Positions 1 to 7,819 of a stretch of DNA of 25,820 nucleotides are shown here, one piece after another. The position numbers and the translations under genes are program-made. The DNA is from JANLQX01 sp031418775. GTDB taxonomy: Bacteria > Actinomycetota > Acidimicrobiia > Acidimicrobiales > JANYDT01. The notes under the pieces were generated by a model. The model was not told where the DNA came from, ran no database searches, and saw nothing but the letters and a program-made list of their open reading frames with translations. The first letter of the stretch is position 1, and the number at the start of each line of letters is the position of its first letter. The stretch lies in NCBI GenBank assembly GCA_031418775.1, contig JANOJN010000013.1, positions 1 to 25,820 on the forward strand, read 5' to 3'.

Positions 1-939
1 CATGTCCTCGGCGGACCAGCCGCGCGAATGGGCGATGTACGGGAACTGCGGGAACTGGCAGCCGAGCTCGCTGAAGAAGGTCAGCGCCTGACCGGCGACG
101 GCCTGCACGTTGTCCTGCCCGCCGGTGATGATGAACGACGCAACCTTGTTCTCGATCAGCAGTCGGTTGTGGGTGGTGATCTGGTTCTGGACGCAGTTGA
201 GCCGCTCGGCCATCTTGTAATACAGCGAGCTCGGCTGTCCCCACCGGATCGGTGTGCCGACGACGATGACGTCGGCCCAGTGGACGAGCGCCTCATAGAC
301 GACGCGCATCTCATCGGCTGGATCTCGATCGGTGATGGCGCACGGCCACGTGCACGCCGCCGCTGCTTTCGAGTAGTTCCCCTCGCACTCGTGGAACGCG
401 AGCGAGCGAAGCGTGATCAGCTGGGTGTCGGCCCCGAGCTGCTTCGCTTCGTCCATTGCTTCGGCAACGAGAGCCTCCGACGTCGAATAGCGCGGGAGCC
501 CATCGTCCAGCGCTGTCGTGGAGATCCCGAGCACGCGGGGCGGATCGTCCGGTCCCTTCGGATGATCCTCCAGAAGATGCGACGGCTTGTGTTTGACGAG
601 TCGCCTCGGCTCGGTCGCCGGGGTGCGAACGAACACGCCGTCGTCTCGTTCCTCAACGGCGAATACCGCGACCTGTTCTTCGTCGAAACCAGCCGGGCCC
701 CGTCCTGTGACGACGCTGTACTCCCATCCGTGCCAGGGACAGCGCACGTATTCGCCCGTACACGTACCTTCCGATAGCGGGCCACCGCGATGGTTGCAGC
801 GATCAGCGATGGCGCGAACGGCACCGTCGTGGACGAAGACCGCGACCGGCGTCGCGCCGAGGACTACGCGCTTGGGGACGCTGGCCTCGAGTTCGGCGCG
901 TGTTCCGATTCGGTGCCAGGTGACCGCCGTGTCAGCCAT
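1..939 (-). CDS. Rieske [2Fe-2S] / NADPH-dependent FMN reductase-like flavoprotein fusion (partial)
   Basis: The reading frame starts at ATG 939 and is open for 313 codons to the left edge, so the C-terminus is missing. Residues about 7-110 form a Rieske domain, with cluster ligands in RCNHRGG (C48, H50) and CPWHGWEY (C67, H70). After a short linker, residues about 130-313 look like a flavodoxin-fold NAD(P)H:FMN oxidoreductase: a VLGIS first strand, a Cys-containing stretch (CEGNYSK, CTWPC), and VVGTPIRWGQPSSLYYKMAERL. Such flavoproteins bind FMN and transfer electrons, and the Rieske domain would add a one-electron carrier on the same chain. The start overlaps the end of the upstream gene by 8 bases, so the two are probably one operon. 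The substrate is unknown. The domain calls are firm; the electron-transfer role is inferred from the families. Confidence 0.85.
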   Translation of the reverse strand, partial: MADTAVTWHRIGTRAELEASVPKRVVLGATPVAVFVHDGAVRAIADRCNHRGGPLSEGTCTGEYVRCPWHGWEYSVVTGRGPAGFDEEQVAVFAVEERDDGVFVRTPATEPRRLVKHKPSHLLEDHPKGPDDPPRVLGISTTALDDGLPRYSTSEALVAEAMDEAKQLGADTQLITLRSLAFHECEGNYSKAAAACTWPCAITDRDPADEMRVVYEALVHWADVIVVGTPIRWGQPSSLYYKMAERLNCVQNQITTHNRLLIENKVASFIITGGQDNVQAVAGQALTFFSELGCQFPQFPYIAHSRGWSAEDM

Positions 940-1678
940 GGTTCGCTCCGAGCCGGGTCAGTCCTTCGGTCAGGAACGCGTCGAGCGAAAGACGCGCATC
1001 GGCGGTGCCCCCGCTTGCGAGGTCGGAGGCCGGGCGATACGCGCCGAACGGCGCGTTCCAGAACTCGGCTCCACCCGGCCTGTCCTTGTTCCAGGGTCCT
1101 ATGTACGCGTATGGCTCTTCGCAGAACGAATCGCCCGTCGACATGCCGAGATTGCACCGTCCCAAGGGCGTCGCGACGTCGAGACCGAGATCGAAGTGCT
1201 CGGGCCAGAGCTGCGCGACGCCAGGTGCTCCCTGTTCGCCGAGGGCAGCGACCGCTCGGTCCACCGCTTGGGCCCCGAGATGCAACCATTCGGCCAGATG
1301 TCCTGCTGCGCGTATGTCGACCGAGAGGGGTTCATCGATCGAACCGAGTTCGGGCGTGTCGTCGCCTACCGAGAACCCAGGGTCAAGGTTCACGCCGGCA
1401 AACCCGGCGGCCGCAGCCAGAGATGCGCCAGCGAGATCGAACGCCGCGCTGTGCGAACCGTCATCGGTTCGCCACTCGCGGACGAGCCGATGCCCGGCCA
1501 CCCGCAGCACGGTCTCGGCCTCCCCGAACATCGGCGTGCCGAAGCCGCCGGGCAATGCACGCAGTCCGATCCGGCCACGCTCGGCATGGCGCGCTTGGGC
1601 GAGCACATGCGTGGCGATGCGATGCAGGGATCGGCGCGTCCGGGCGTAGGACGTCGGGTCGACAGTTGTCGTGGGCAT
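932..1678 (-). CDS. Conserved-looking protein of unknown function (248 aa)
   Basis: I do not recognise a named family. The 248-residue product has an Arg-rich N-terminal helix (TRRSLHRIATHVLAQARHA), a middle region with repeated Asp-Pro-Gly and LGSIDEPL turns, and a Cys/Trp-rich C-terminal half containing QLWPEHFDLGLD, GMSTGDSFCEEPYAYIGPW and a WN.PFGAY stretch. No signal peptide or membrane segment is visible. The clean composition and the 8-base overlap with the downstream Rieske-flavoprotein gene argue that it is real and co-translated. The ATG at 1678 has a TACACT hexamer six bases upstream, which suggests a leaderless mRNA. The conserved His/Glu/Asp/Cys residues of the C-terminal half could form a metal or substrate site, but that is a guess. 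Confidence 0.72.
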   Translation of the reverse strand: MPTTTVDPTSYARTRRSLHRIATHVLAQARHAERGRIGLRALPGGFGTPMFGEAETVLRVAGHRLVREWRTDDGSHSAAFDLAGASLAAAAGFAGVNLDPGFSVGDDTPELGSIDEPLSVDIRAAGHLAEWLHLGAQAVDRAVAALGEQGAPGVAQLWPEHFDLGLDVATPLGRCNLGMSTGDSFCEEPYAYIGPWNKDRPGGAEFWNAPFGAYRPASDLASGGTADARLSLDAFLTEGLTRLGANHG

Positions 1679-1684
1679 GTCCGA

Positions 1685-1690
1685 AGTGTA
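1685..1690 (-). promoter_or_regulatory. Candidate leaderless promoter -10 (TACACT)
   Basis: Reading on the minus strand, TACACT is followed by six bases and then the ATG at 1678. In actinobacteria a TANNNT hexamer this close to the start codon typically places the transcription start on the A of ATG. There is no Shine-Dalgarno sequence in the six-base gap. Confidence 0.45.
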
Positions 1691-1765
1691 CGAATCGAAT
1701 TCCTCGGTCGAGGCGTCTTCTCACATCGTTCGCTCAGCGAGGTGCATCCCGGCCACGAGGGCGTT

Positions 1766-1859
1766 CGCCCGAACGGGCGCGTGACGGTGTGGCCGGGTCA
1801 ATCGGGCCGGCCCCTGTTGCGGTCTTGGAGTTCGGGGTTTGGGTTGCTCTGAGAGCAAC
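1766..1859. repeat. Two short inverted repeats in the 1679-1915 gap
   Basis: The 237-base gap before the ABC remnant holds no credible gene. It contains CGCCCG-AA-CGGGCG at 1766-1779 and a perfect 7-bp hairpin GTTGCTC-TGA-GAGCAAC at 1843-1859. The second lies about 60 bases before the point where ABC transporter similarity begins, so it could mark a rearrangement scar or an old terminator. No flanking duplication was seen. Confidence 0.35.
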
Positions 1860-1915
1860 TGAGGCTCCGAACTCTCGATCACTGCGGTCCCGCTCCGCAT
1901 GGCGGACCACGGGGC

Positions 1916-3174
1916 GTGCCCCTGTCGTTGTGGGGACTGAAGTTCGTGGGCGGCAAGAGCAGGTCGCGTTTCGTTGCCCAGTGGCGTCACGCCGGCGCGC
2001 TCAACGCTCACGTCGAGGGAGCATTCACCGGACACGCAGTGATGAAGGTGCTTGGCCACCAACTGGGGAGCGAGCAGCATTTCGACGAGGTGAACGAACG
2101 ACTTCACCATGCCAGCTTCGGCGCCCAGTTCATCTCTGGCACGATCCAGCCAATGATGATGTTGCTCGGCAACCTCAACTACGTCGTCATCGCCGTGGCC
2201 GGTGGACTCATCTTCGCCAACGGCTCCATGTCGATCGGCGGGTGCAGGCGTTTGTTCAGTACACGGCCAATTCACCCAACCGCTGACCCAGATGGCGTCG
2301 ATGTTCACCCGTGTGCCAGTCCGGAGGCGCTTCGGCGGAGCGGGTCTTCGAGTTTCTCGATGCTCCTGAAGAACCCGCCGATCCGAAGGTCGGCATCGAC
2401 ACTACGCGCGCTGATGGTATTCCGACCGTGACGGAGGGTCGGGTGGCATTCGAGCACGTGGGGTTCTCCTATGACCCGGCCAAACCGCTGATCGCTGATC
2501 TGTCGCTGGTCGCACCGTGGCCATCGTCGATCCTACCGGGGCGGGCAAGACCGTCAACAGGGGTGAATCTCTTGATGCGCTTCTACGACCTCGATGCTGG
2601 CCGCATCACGATTAATGGGCACGACATCTCCACGATGCCGCGCCGGACTTTCCGCTCCCATGTCGGCATGGTGTCAGGACACGTGGCTGTTCTCGGGAAC
2701 GATCCGACAGAACATTGCCTACGGAAATCCCGACGCCACCGAGGCGGAGATCCTTGCCGCGGCGCAGGCCGCGTATGTCGACCGTTTCGTTCGCCACCTC
2801 CCGCAGGCTACGACACCCACCTCGATGACGATGCCACTGCCGTGTCGGCAGGGGAGAAGCAGCTCCTCACGATCGCCCGCGCGTTCCTGGCTGATCCGAC
2901 GATCCTCATCCTCGACGAGGCAACGTCGTCGGTCGATACTCGAACCGAACTTCGCATTCAGCGGGCCATGGCCCAACTCAGGGCGTCACGCACCAGCTTT
3001 GTCATCGCCCACCGTCTCTCGACCATTCGCGATGCCGACATCATCTTGGTGATGGAACGCGGCTCAATCGTGGAGCAGGGGAACCACGACGAACTGCTTG
3101 CCGCCGACGGTGCCTACGCTCGGCCCTACAACGCACAGTTCGCTGCCGCAGGAGCGACGAACGACGCAACGTAG
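1916..3174 (+). pseudogene. Decayed ABC multidrug-type exporter (fused permease-ATPase), 5'-truncated and frameshifted
   Basis: Similarity to a fused TMD-NBD half-exporter runs through all three plus frames. Frame one gives the late TMD (RFVAQWRHAGALNAHVEGAF, FGAQFISGTIQPMMMLLGNL) until about 2240. Frames then alternate: VQAFVQY, QFTQPLTQMASM, and SGGASAERVFEFLDAPEEP from about 2313. The Walker A region is displaced and altered (DPTGAGKTV near 2530-2560). The Q-loop segment (CQDTWLFSGTIRQNIAYG) lies in another frame at about 2672-2806. The last frame restores VSAGEKQLLTIARAFL (signature), ILILDEATSS (Walker B) and VIAHRLSTIRDAD (H-loop), ending at TAG 3174. At least six frame changes are needed, and the first two thirds of the TMD are missing. 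Several independent lesions plus truncation favour true decay over a single sequencing error. Confidence 0.88.
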
Positions 3175-3207
3175 ACAGGTGCAGCCTGGTGCGAGTCCGA
3201 CTCTCTC

Positions 3208-4137
3208 TCAGCGCAGATGGACGTCGAACCATTCGAGGAGGGTTTTGTACACCGCCTCCGCCTGCGTCTTGTTGTACCGCGGTCCGGTGTCGTTGAAGAA
3301 GGCGTGATCGACGCCGGGCACGGTCAGAATTTGGTGGGCGAGCTTCGCGTTCTCGAGCGCTGCAGTCATCGCCGGTCGGTTTGCGTTGACGCGTGCATCT
3401 TGTTCGGCGTAGATCGCCAGCACCGCAGCCTTCGACTTGCTGAAGTCGGCGTCGGAGGGTCCGACGCCATAGAACGGTGCCGCCGCGGCGAGACGCGAGT
3501 CACCCGCGTTGATCATGTTCCAGACCATTCCGCCGCCGAAGCAGAACCCGATGATGGCAAGCTTCTTTCCAGGGGTGCGTCGTACGAGTTCGGCGAGCCC
3601 GGCGGTCATGTCGGCAACAAGATCGGTGGTGCTGAGGGCTGCGAGCGGCGCCGGCATCTGTGACGCGACAGCGTCCGTTCCTCCGGCGCGCGACGCAAGA
3701 TCGAGAGCGAGCGCGCTGAAACCGGAGCGTGCGAAGCGTGTCGGTAGGTCCTGGAAGTGCTTCGTCAAACCTCGGTTCTCGTGGATGATCAGCACGCCAC
3801 CTTTCGGCGCAACCGATGCACAGAAGCTTGCCCGCAGTTCCCCTGCGGGTCCGGCGAATCGGATTGGTCCGGCGGAGACCGCCTGCGGGTTCGGCACGGG
3901 CTTTCCCATCGTGGCGGGCGTCGACTTTGGGGCCGACGTTTTCGCAACCGGCCTCTTCTTCGTCGGCACTTTCGTGGTCTTGGATGCCGCTACTGCAGCA
4001 TCGGCTTCAAGCCACAGCGCCGCGGTCGTGCTGGCGACGCCGAGCAACCCGAGAAGCCGCAGCGCCTCCCTGCGGGTGATGTGTCCGTCGGTGTGATCGA
4101 GCCGGACTTCGGATACCAGGTAGTCGTCAAGGGCCAC
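3208..4137 (-). CDS. Tat-exported dienelactone hydrolase family protein
   Basis: I place the start at GTG 4137, which has GGAGG at 4144-4148 with six bases of spacing; the frame is open further upstream but that part lacks protein-like character. The 309-residue product begins with a short acidic lead, then a twin-arginine-like motif TRREALRLLG (21-30) and a hydrophobic stretch to about residue 50, followed by a Lys/Pro/Ala-rich linker (50-85). The alpha/beta-hydrolase domain (about 88-309) has the family's features: E120 in IIHENRG, nucleophile C199 in GFCFGGG, D247 in AEQDARV and H278 in GVDHAFFND. This is the Cys-Asp-His triad of dienelactone hydrolases. It is probably exported folded and acts outside the cytoplasm on an unknown ester or lactone. 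The gene ends convergently with the ABC remnant. Confidence 0.9.
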   Translation of the reverse strand: MALDDYLVSEVRLDHTDGHITRREALRLLGLLGVASTTAALWLEADAAVAASKTTKVPTKKRPVAKTSAPKSTPATMGKPVPNPQAVSAGPIRFAGPAGELRASFCASVAPKGGVLIIHENRGLTKHFQDLPTRFARSGFSALALDLASRAGGTDAVASQMPAPLAALSTTDLVADMTAGLAELVRRTPGKKLAIIGFCFGGGMVWNMINAGDSRLAAAAPFYGVGPSDADFSKSKAAVLAIYAEQDARVNANRPAMTAALENAKLAHQILTVPGVDHAFFNDTGPRYNKTQAEAVYKTLLEWFDVHLR

Positions 4138-4550
4138 GGCGGTCCTCCGCGTTTGCAGATGTAGGACCAAGCTTGCTACAGCGAACTGATGGAACCGGCA
4201 AGGTTTCGCATGCTCACCGCTGCGATGCCTTGTCGCCGGCAAGTTCGATCGTCGCGCGCAGCACGCGACCACGGTTGCGTCGGGTTTGTGTTCACCACCG
4301 CGGCCCATCTGTGGTTCGGCTCGATCAGGCTCGCAGCGCCCGCTCGTTTGCAGGCGTTCCTTACGGCTCCCTTCGGCGACGGATCTCCATCGGGCTCGCC
4401 CGGTGATGCGGATTGTTCGCCGAAACGGTCGGTCAGGCAGACACAAATGCGGTCATCGATGCCCTGGGCCTCGGAGCCGGTAGGTGACTCGCCCGGTGCG
4501 GCTCGGCCGCGTCGAGCAGTCTCTCCGGGGCCATTCCCAGCAGGGCAACA
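4138..4550. other. 413-base intergenic stretch without a supported gene
   Basis: Frames are open here on both strands because of GC content, but none gives a recognisable protein. Structure seen: an 11-base direct repeat CTCGCCCGGTG at 4395-4405 and 4488-4498, and an 8-base inverted repeat TTCGGCGA/TCGCCGAA (4372-4379 and 4417-4424) with a long loop. A short plus-strand stretch at 4407-4487 reads like the tail of a protein (ETVGQADTNAVIDALGLG, then a stop), so this may be a relic of a lost gene. It must also hold the promoter of the dienelactone hydrolase gene. Confidence 0.4.
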
Positions 4551-5825
4551 TCAGCCAGCCCACAGTGCGGAGACGGGTAGTGCGGTGAGTCTTTCGCCGA
4601 GGCTCAATGTGTGTTGGCCGAGGTAGAGGACAACGCCGTGCACGAATGAGTCGCCGACCCTGTCGCGAAACGCAGCGAGGTGGCGGGCGTCGGCCGGAAC
4701 GATGGTCGCCGACCCTTTCGCTTCGATGCCGACGATGCGCTGGCTCGGTCCGACGATCAGCGCGTCGATCTCGGCGCCCGCCCGATCACGAAAGTGATGC
4801 AGCCGGACGTCGGTCTCGGCCCAGGTGCGCTGTTTGGCTAGTTCGTTGACCACGAACGTCTCGAACAGTTGCCCGAATAGTGGAGACCGGACGTCGGTGA
4901 GCGATGTTGCATCGGCCCCAAGCACTGCCGAGGCGAGACCGGTGTCGACGGCATATCGCTTCGGGTGGCGTTTCGCTTTCGTTGTGGCACTCGATGCCCA
5001 CGCAGGTAGTTCGTGGACGACCATGAGGTTGCGGAGCAACTCGACGTGCTGGGCAACGGTCGTTGGGTGCAGTCCCGCGTCGACGGCAATGGCTGCGGCG
5101 TTGGCTTCATGGGCGGACCGAGCAATCACCAGCTCGAGGACTCGACGGAACTCGGACAACTTGCGGACTTCGCCAACATCGTCGATGACGTCTTTCGTGG
5201 CGATCGTGGCCAGATAGGACCGGAACCAGTTGGCGCGGGCGCGGGCCGTCATCGTTCGCGGTTCCGGAAATCCTCCGATCACGATGAGCTCGGCGATATC
5301 GGCCCGCGAGACCTTCGGCAGCTTCCAACCGTGAAACGACTCAGGCGCCATGAAAACCCGGTCGACGAACTGTTCGCCGGTGCGGATCGCAGTTGCTTCA
5401 CCGACGGAAAGGGGCCACAGCTCGACGACACCGACGCGCCCGGCGAGAGAGTCGGCCACCTTCTTCGATGTGAGGAAGCTGGTCGAACCGGCAAGAACAA
5501 GTTGTCCGCGCGATCTGTCTCGATCAAGACGCATCTTGGCCGCCAAAAGGAATCCATCACCACCGCGCTGGAACTCGTCGACGGCACTGGGCGTGGGCAA
5601 CTGTGCCACGTAGGTGGTTGGGTCGAGCTCCGCAGCGGTGAGTTCGGCTGGGTCGTCGAAGGTGCGAATCGAGAGTGTCGGGGTCAAGCCAAGTCGAGCG
5701 CGCTCCCGGGCGAGCTGCCCGAGGAGCGTGGTTTTGCCGCTCTGCCGTGGCCCGCTTATCACCACTGCCCGGAACTCGCGAAGGTACTCCTCCACGACCC
5801 CGAGACTGCGACGAGTAACGTCCAC
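4551..5825 (-). CDS. AAA-type ATPase with DUF4143-like C-terminal domain
   Basis: This 424-residue protein starts at GTG 5825. The N-terminal AAA_14-like domain has Walker A GPRQSGKTT (25-33), Walker B AVDEFQR (D83, E84) and a sensor-like LAGSTSFL (111-118). The middle is a helical or winged-helix region (RADIAELIVIGGFPEP, then 200-270). The C-terminal DUF4143-like domain contains FETFVVNEL (321-329) and an E-x-D...E-x-K pattern, AEIDALIV...GIEAKGS (E352, D354, E368, K370), reminiscent of PD-(D/E)XK nucleases. The family is widespread and poorly characterised. It is often duplicated and horizontally transferred, and sometimes found near toxin-antitoxin genes, as here. The start is supported by TAGGAT six bases upstream. 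ATP binding is well supported; nuclease activity is an inference. Confidence 0.88.
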   Translation of the reverse strand: MDVTRRSLGVVEEYLREFRAVVISGPRQSGKTTLLGQLARERARLGLTPTLSIRTFDDPAELTAAELDPTTYVAQLPTPSAVDEFQRGGDGFLLAAKMRLDRDRSRGQLVLAGSTSFLTSKKVADSLAGRVGVVELWPLSVGEATAIRTGEQFVDRVFMAPESFHGWKLPKVSRADIAELIVIGGFPEPRTMTARARANWFRSYLATIATKDVIDDVGEVRKLSEFRRVLELVIARSAHEANAAAIAVDAGLHPTTVAQHVELLRNLMVVHELPAWASSATTKAKRHPKRYAVDTGLASAVLGADATSLTDVRSPLFGQLFETFVVNELAKQRTWAETDVRLHHFRDRAGAEIDALIVGPSQRIVGIEAKGSATIVPADARHLAAFRDRVGDSFVHGVVLYLGQHTLSLGERLTALPVSALWAG

Positions 5826-5831
5826 AAGCCG

Positions 5832-5837
5832 ATCCTA
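5832..5837 (-). promoter_or_regulatory. Candidate leaderless promoter -10 (TAGGAT)
   Basis: TAGGAT on the minus strand is followed by CGGCTT and the GTG start at 5825. There is no ribosome-binding site in the gap, so translation may start at the first base of the mRNA. This also argues for the GTG over any downstream start. Confidence 0.45.
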
Positions 5838-5865
5838 CCCACAGAACGCCGAGAGTGTAACCACG

Positions 5866-5891
5866 AAATATTCTAGAGCTACTAGATATTT
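5866..5891. promoter_or_regulatory. AT-rich imperfect palindrome upstream of the ATPase gene
   Basis: AAATATTCTAG and CTAGATATTT face each other across AGCTA, with one extra T in the left arm. The site is 40-65 bases upstream of the GTG at 5825 and is strikingly AT-rich in a GC-rich window. Its location just upstream of the TAGGAT hexamer suits an operator or a transcription factor site. A terminator for the remnant at 5976-6482, which is transcribed towards it, is the alternative. Confidence 0.4.
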
Positions 5892-5975
5892 GGCTTCGGA
5901 TGTGCGCGGTATGCCCCTCGCGCGTGCATTGTGTTGCTCCCACCGCAACGAGATGCACGAAGAGCAGCCAGTGCT

Positions 5976-6482
5976 CTACGGCGTCCGCGTGTCGAGTCGG
6001 TAGCACTGCCAGGTGTCGTCGACTCCCTTGAGGGTGTGTTCGCCCCACCCAACGCTGTACTCGCTCAAGGTCATGTCTTTGCCGGCCGCATAGTCCCGCC
6101 GCTTCATGACCGACGGATACGTCCCGTACAGCGTCAACGACCGGACCCGGTCGGGGTAGGCCGCAGTGAAGAGCACCGACTGCGGACCGCCCTCGGACGC
6201 GCCGATGAGATGGGCTCGTTCGATTGCGACGGCATCCATCACCGCCCAAATGTCGTCCATCCGCTCTTCGAACGAGAAATTGGCAGCGCCGTCGGAGACA
6301 CCGATCCCGCGCTTGTCGTAGACCGTCATCCGCGCGGACTCGGCGATCGGACTCGCCCAAACCCACGAATTGTCCATCGCAACGGTCGCACCGGACGTGA
6401 ACAGGACGTCGTCGCCCTCACCCGCCGTTCGGTAGGCAATGGCGACCCCGTCGTTGTCGGCATAGCGCGGCGGCGGCGGCAG
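5976..6482 (-). pseudogene. Truncated alpha/beta hydrolase remnant (adenylate-cyclase-associated hydrolase type)
   Basis: The frame is open from 6620, but protein similarity starts near 6470 with RYADNDGVAIAYRTAGEGDD. It continues through VYDKRGIGVSD and the nucleophile elbow LIGASEGGPQSVLFTAAYPD, then loses character after GKDMTLSEY and stops at 5976. Only about 160 residues remain, without the catalytic Asp and His or any C-terminal cyclase or LuxR domain. The SEGGPxSxLFAAxYP pattern is typical of hydrolase domains fused to class III cyclases or HTH domains. No credible start codon with a ribosome-binding site precedes the conserved part. I therefore call it a remnant; a functional short protein is unlikely. 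Confidence 0.7.
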
Positions 6483-6593
6483 CTTCACCTGTGGACTTCT
6501 CGTCTTGTCGCGACGCCGCTCTCGATTGCCATCGGCTGGGAGACCACTTCCTGACACTCGCAGCGGGCCGAAGTCGCATGGCAGGTCGGCGTG

Positions 6594-6609
6594 GTCGCTC
6601 GGGAGCGAC
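6594..6609. repeat. GTCGCT-CGGG-AGCGAC hairpin
   Basis: A perfect 6-bp stem with a four-base loop lies between the toxin remnant and the hydrolase remnant. It carries the same GGTCGCT core seen at 7831, 7932 and 18106. It could serve as a terminator for the antitoxin-toxin operon, although no T-tract follows. Confidence 0.4.
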
Positions 6610-6638
6610 TCGGACACCAAACACGCGGGTGCCTTGCG

Positions 6639-7015
6639 CTACACGACGATGAGTTCGATCGTGCTGTCGAGCGCGTACAGGTCATTGGGATCTGAGGTGA
6701 CGACACGCTGCGCAGACCTACGGGCGCAGACCACAACGTGCGCGTCGACAACGTCGGAGGTGCCGCTGGCGGCAAGCAGTCGTCCGACGTTGACGGCGTC
6801 GACGCGGTCGAGCGGGACACGTCACTGGTTGGTTGGTGTAGGAGGCGTGAAAGACGAGCCTGCCGGTCAGGACGCCGGATCGCTTGCGCCAGAGCTGACG
6901 ACGGAATCGTCACCCGACTACTGGTTTCGACAGCTCGGGCGAGTTGCACGATGACCCGACGATCGTTGTGGTCCAAGGCGACCAGCCCGCCGGCATCGAG
7001 GGTGATGCCGGCCAT
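6639..7015 (-). pseudogene. PIN-domain (VapC-like) toxin with a frameshift
   Basis: ATG 7015 overlaps the antitoxin stop (TGATG). The first frame gives MAGITLDAGGLVALDHNDRR, with the first PIN aspartate at D7, through RRPDRQARLSRLL to about 6820. The conserved second half then continues in another minus-strand frame: PLDRVDAVNVGRLLAASG, TSDVVDAHVVVCARR (acidic pair SDVVD) and RVVTSDPNDLYAL, ending at TAG 6639. The interval is 377 bases, one short of a multiple of three, so a single indel near 6815-6825 accounts for the break. Both halves are otherwise well preserved, which suggests a recent lesion, a sequencing error or programmed frameshifting. PIN toxins are Mg-dependent RNases; this copy should be inactive if the shift is real. 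Confidence 0.82.
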
Positions 7016-7278
7016 CACGCTGCCGCAGTTCGTCGCCGAGTCTTCGCCACGCCGAGCGCCTTGTCGGCCCATGCCCGCTCATCAGCTGACATCGGTCCAC
7101 CGCTCTCATCGAGCGCCTGGGCAAGCATCGCTCCCCACCCGGCGACATCGTCGAGCGCAACAGCCACGGCGTGCTGAACAAATCCGGACCCGCTCGCAGC
7201 ACGGCCCGCGCTGACCAAGTTGCGGACCTGCTGTACCTGTTCATCGTCCAAGGTGATCGTGATCTTCTTCGATGCCAT
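7015..7278 (-). CDS. Antitoxin of a PIN-toxin (VapBC-like) module
   Basis: This 87-residue protein starts at ATG 7278 (MASKKITITLDDEQ); the frame extends upstream but is unlike the family there. The N-terminus has the beta-strand ITITLDDEQ and helix pattern of a ribbon-helix-helix DNA-binding antitoxin. It is followed by SAGRAASGSGFVQHAVAVAL and an acidic, Trp-containing tail (DDVAGWGAMLAQALDESGGP, DERAWADKAL) that would wrap the toxin. The stop overlaps the toxin start by one base, the usual translational coupling. It normally represses its own operon together with the toxin. With the toxin frameshifted, this gene may persist as an orphan antitoxin. Confidence 0.82.
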   Translation of the reverse strand: MASKKITITLDDEQVQQVRNLVSAGRAASGSGFVQHAVAVALDDVAGWGAMLAQALDESGGPMSADERAWADKALGVAKTRRRTAAA

Positions 7279-7400
7279 ACCACTCACCATGCCGACGGGG
7301 GTGGTGGAGCACCACGCAGCCCTTGTAAAGCGGCCGACCGAGGCGCACACTCATCAACGTGCGCTCCGCTCAAGTCGGTCGGCGCGCGAAAGGGGCGATC

Positions 7401-7796
7401 ATGACGGTCGAGCAGAACTTGCAGACGGTGCGCCAGGCCTACGCCGCCTTCGGTAGCGGCGACATGGACGCCATGATGGCGCTTCTCACCGACGACGCTG
7501 TCCACATCGTGCCTGGCTCGTCGCTCGTCTCTGGCGCGCACAAGGGCAAGGAAGCCATCCTCGGCTTGTACGGCAAGTTGTTCGAGCTGAGCGGAGGCAC
7601 CTTCGCCGTGCACCTCGACAGCGTGTTGTCCGATGGCGGCGACCGAGCGTTGGCCGTGCATACGTCGACCACGGAGAAAGACGGTGAGACGGTCACCCAG
7701 ACCGAGGCGCTGCTGATCAGTTTCGTCGACGGCAAGATCGCTGAGATTCAGGACTTCTTCGAGGACATTGCGCTGAACGACCGCCTGTTCAGCTGA
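7401..7796 (+). CDS. NTF2-like / SnoaL-like domain protein (131 aa)
   Basis: The start at ATG 7401 is preceded by a purine-rich GAAAGGGG; an in-frame upstream start at 7359 gives an Arg-rich tail unlike the family. The product is a single cone-shaped NTF2/SnoaL-like domain: VRQAYAAFGSGDMDAMMALL for the first helices, DDAVHIVPGSS, GKEAILGLYGKLFEL, and strands ending in ALLISFVDGKIAEIQDFFED. These small dimeric proteins are isomerases, cyclases, hydrolases or ligand carriers. The sequence does not tell which. It is divergent from the antitoxin gene and convergent with the SDR gene. Confidence 0.88.
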   Translation: MTVEQNLQTVRQAYAAFGSGDMDAMMALLTDDAVHIVPGSSLVSGAHKGKEAILGLYGKLFELSGGTFAVHLDSVLSDGGDRALAVHTSTTEKDGETVTQTEALLISFVDGKIAEIQDFFEDIALNDRLFS

Positions 7797-7819
7797 GGAA
7801 AAAAGTTTGACCTCGGGAG

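Noticed and set aside
587..2286. Long plus-strand open frames (421 and 498 codons) across the Rieske and 248-residue genes
   Set aside because: Arg/Pro/Ser-rich composition with no motif. They are antisense shadows of well-supported minus-strand genes, and the second only touches a short ABC remnant piece at its end.
4201..4290. Possible tRNA suggested by AAGTTCGATC
   Set aside because: No pairing T-stem, acceptor stem or anticodon arm could be formed around it. No tRNA was found anywhere by eye.
4138..4446. N-terminal extension of the dienelactone hydrolase to 4446
   Set aside because: The extension is Arg/Cys-rich without family character, whereas GTG 4137 has GGAGG at ideal spacing and places the Tat-like motif near the N-terminus.
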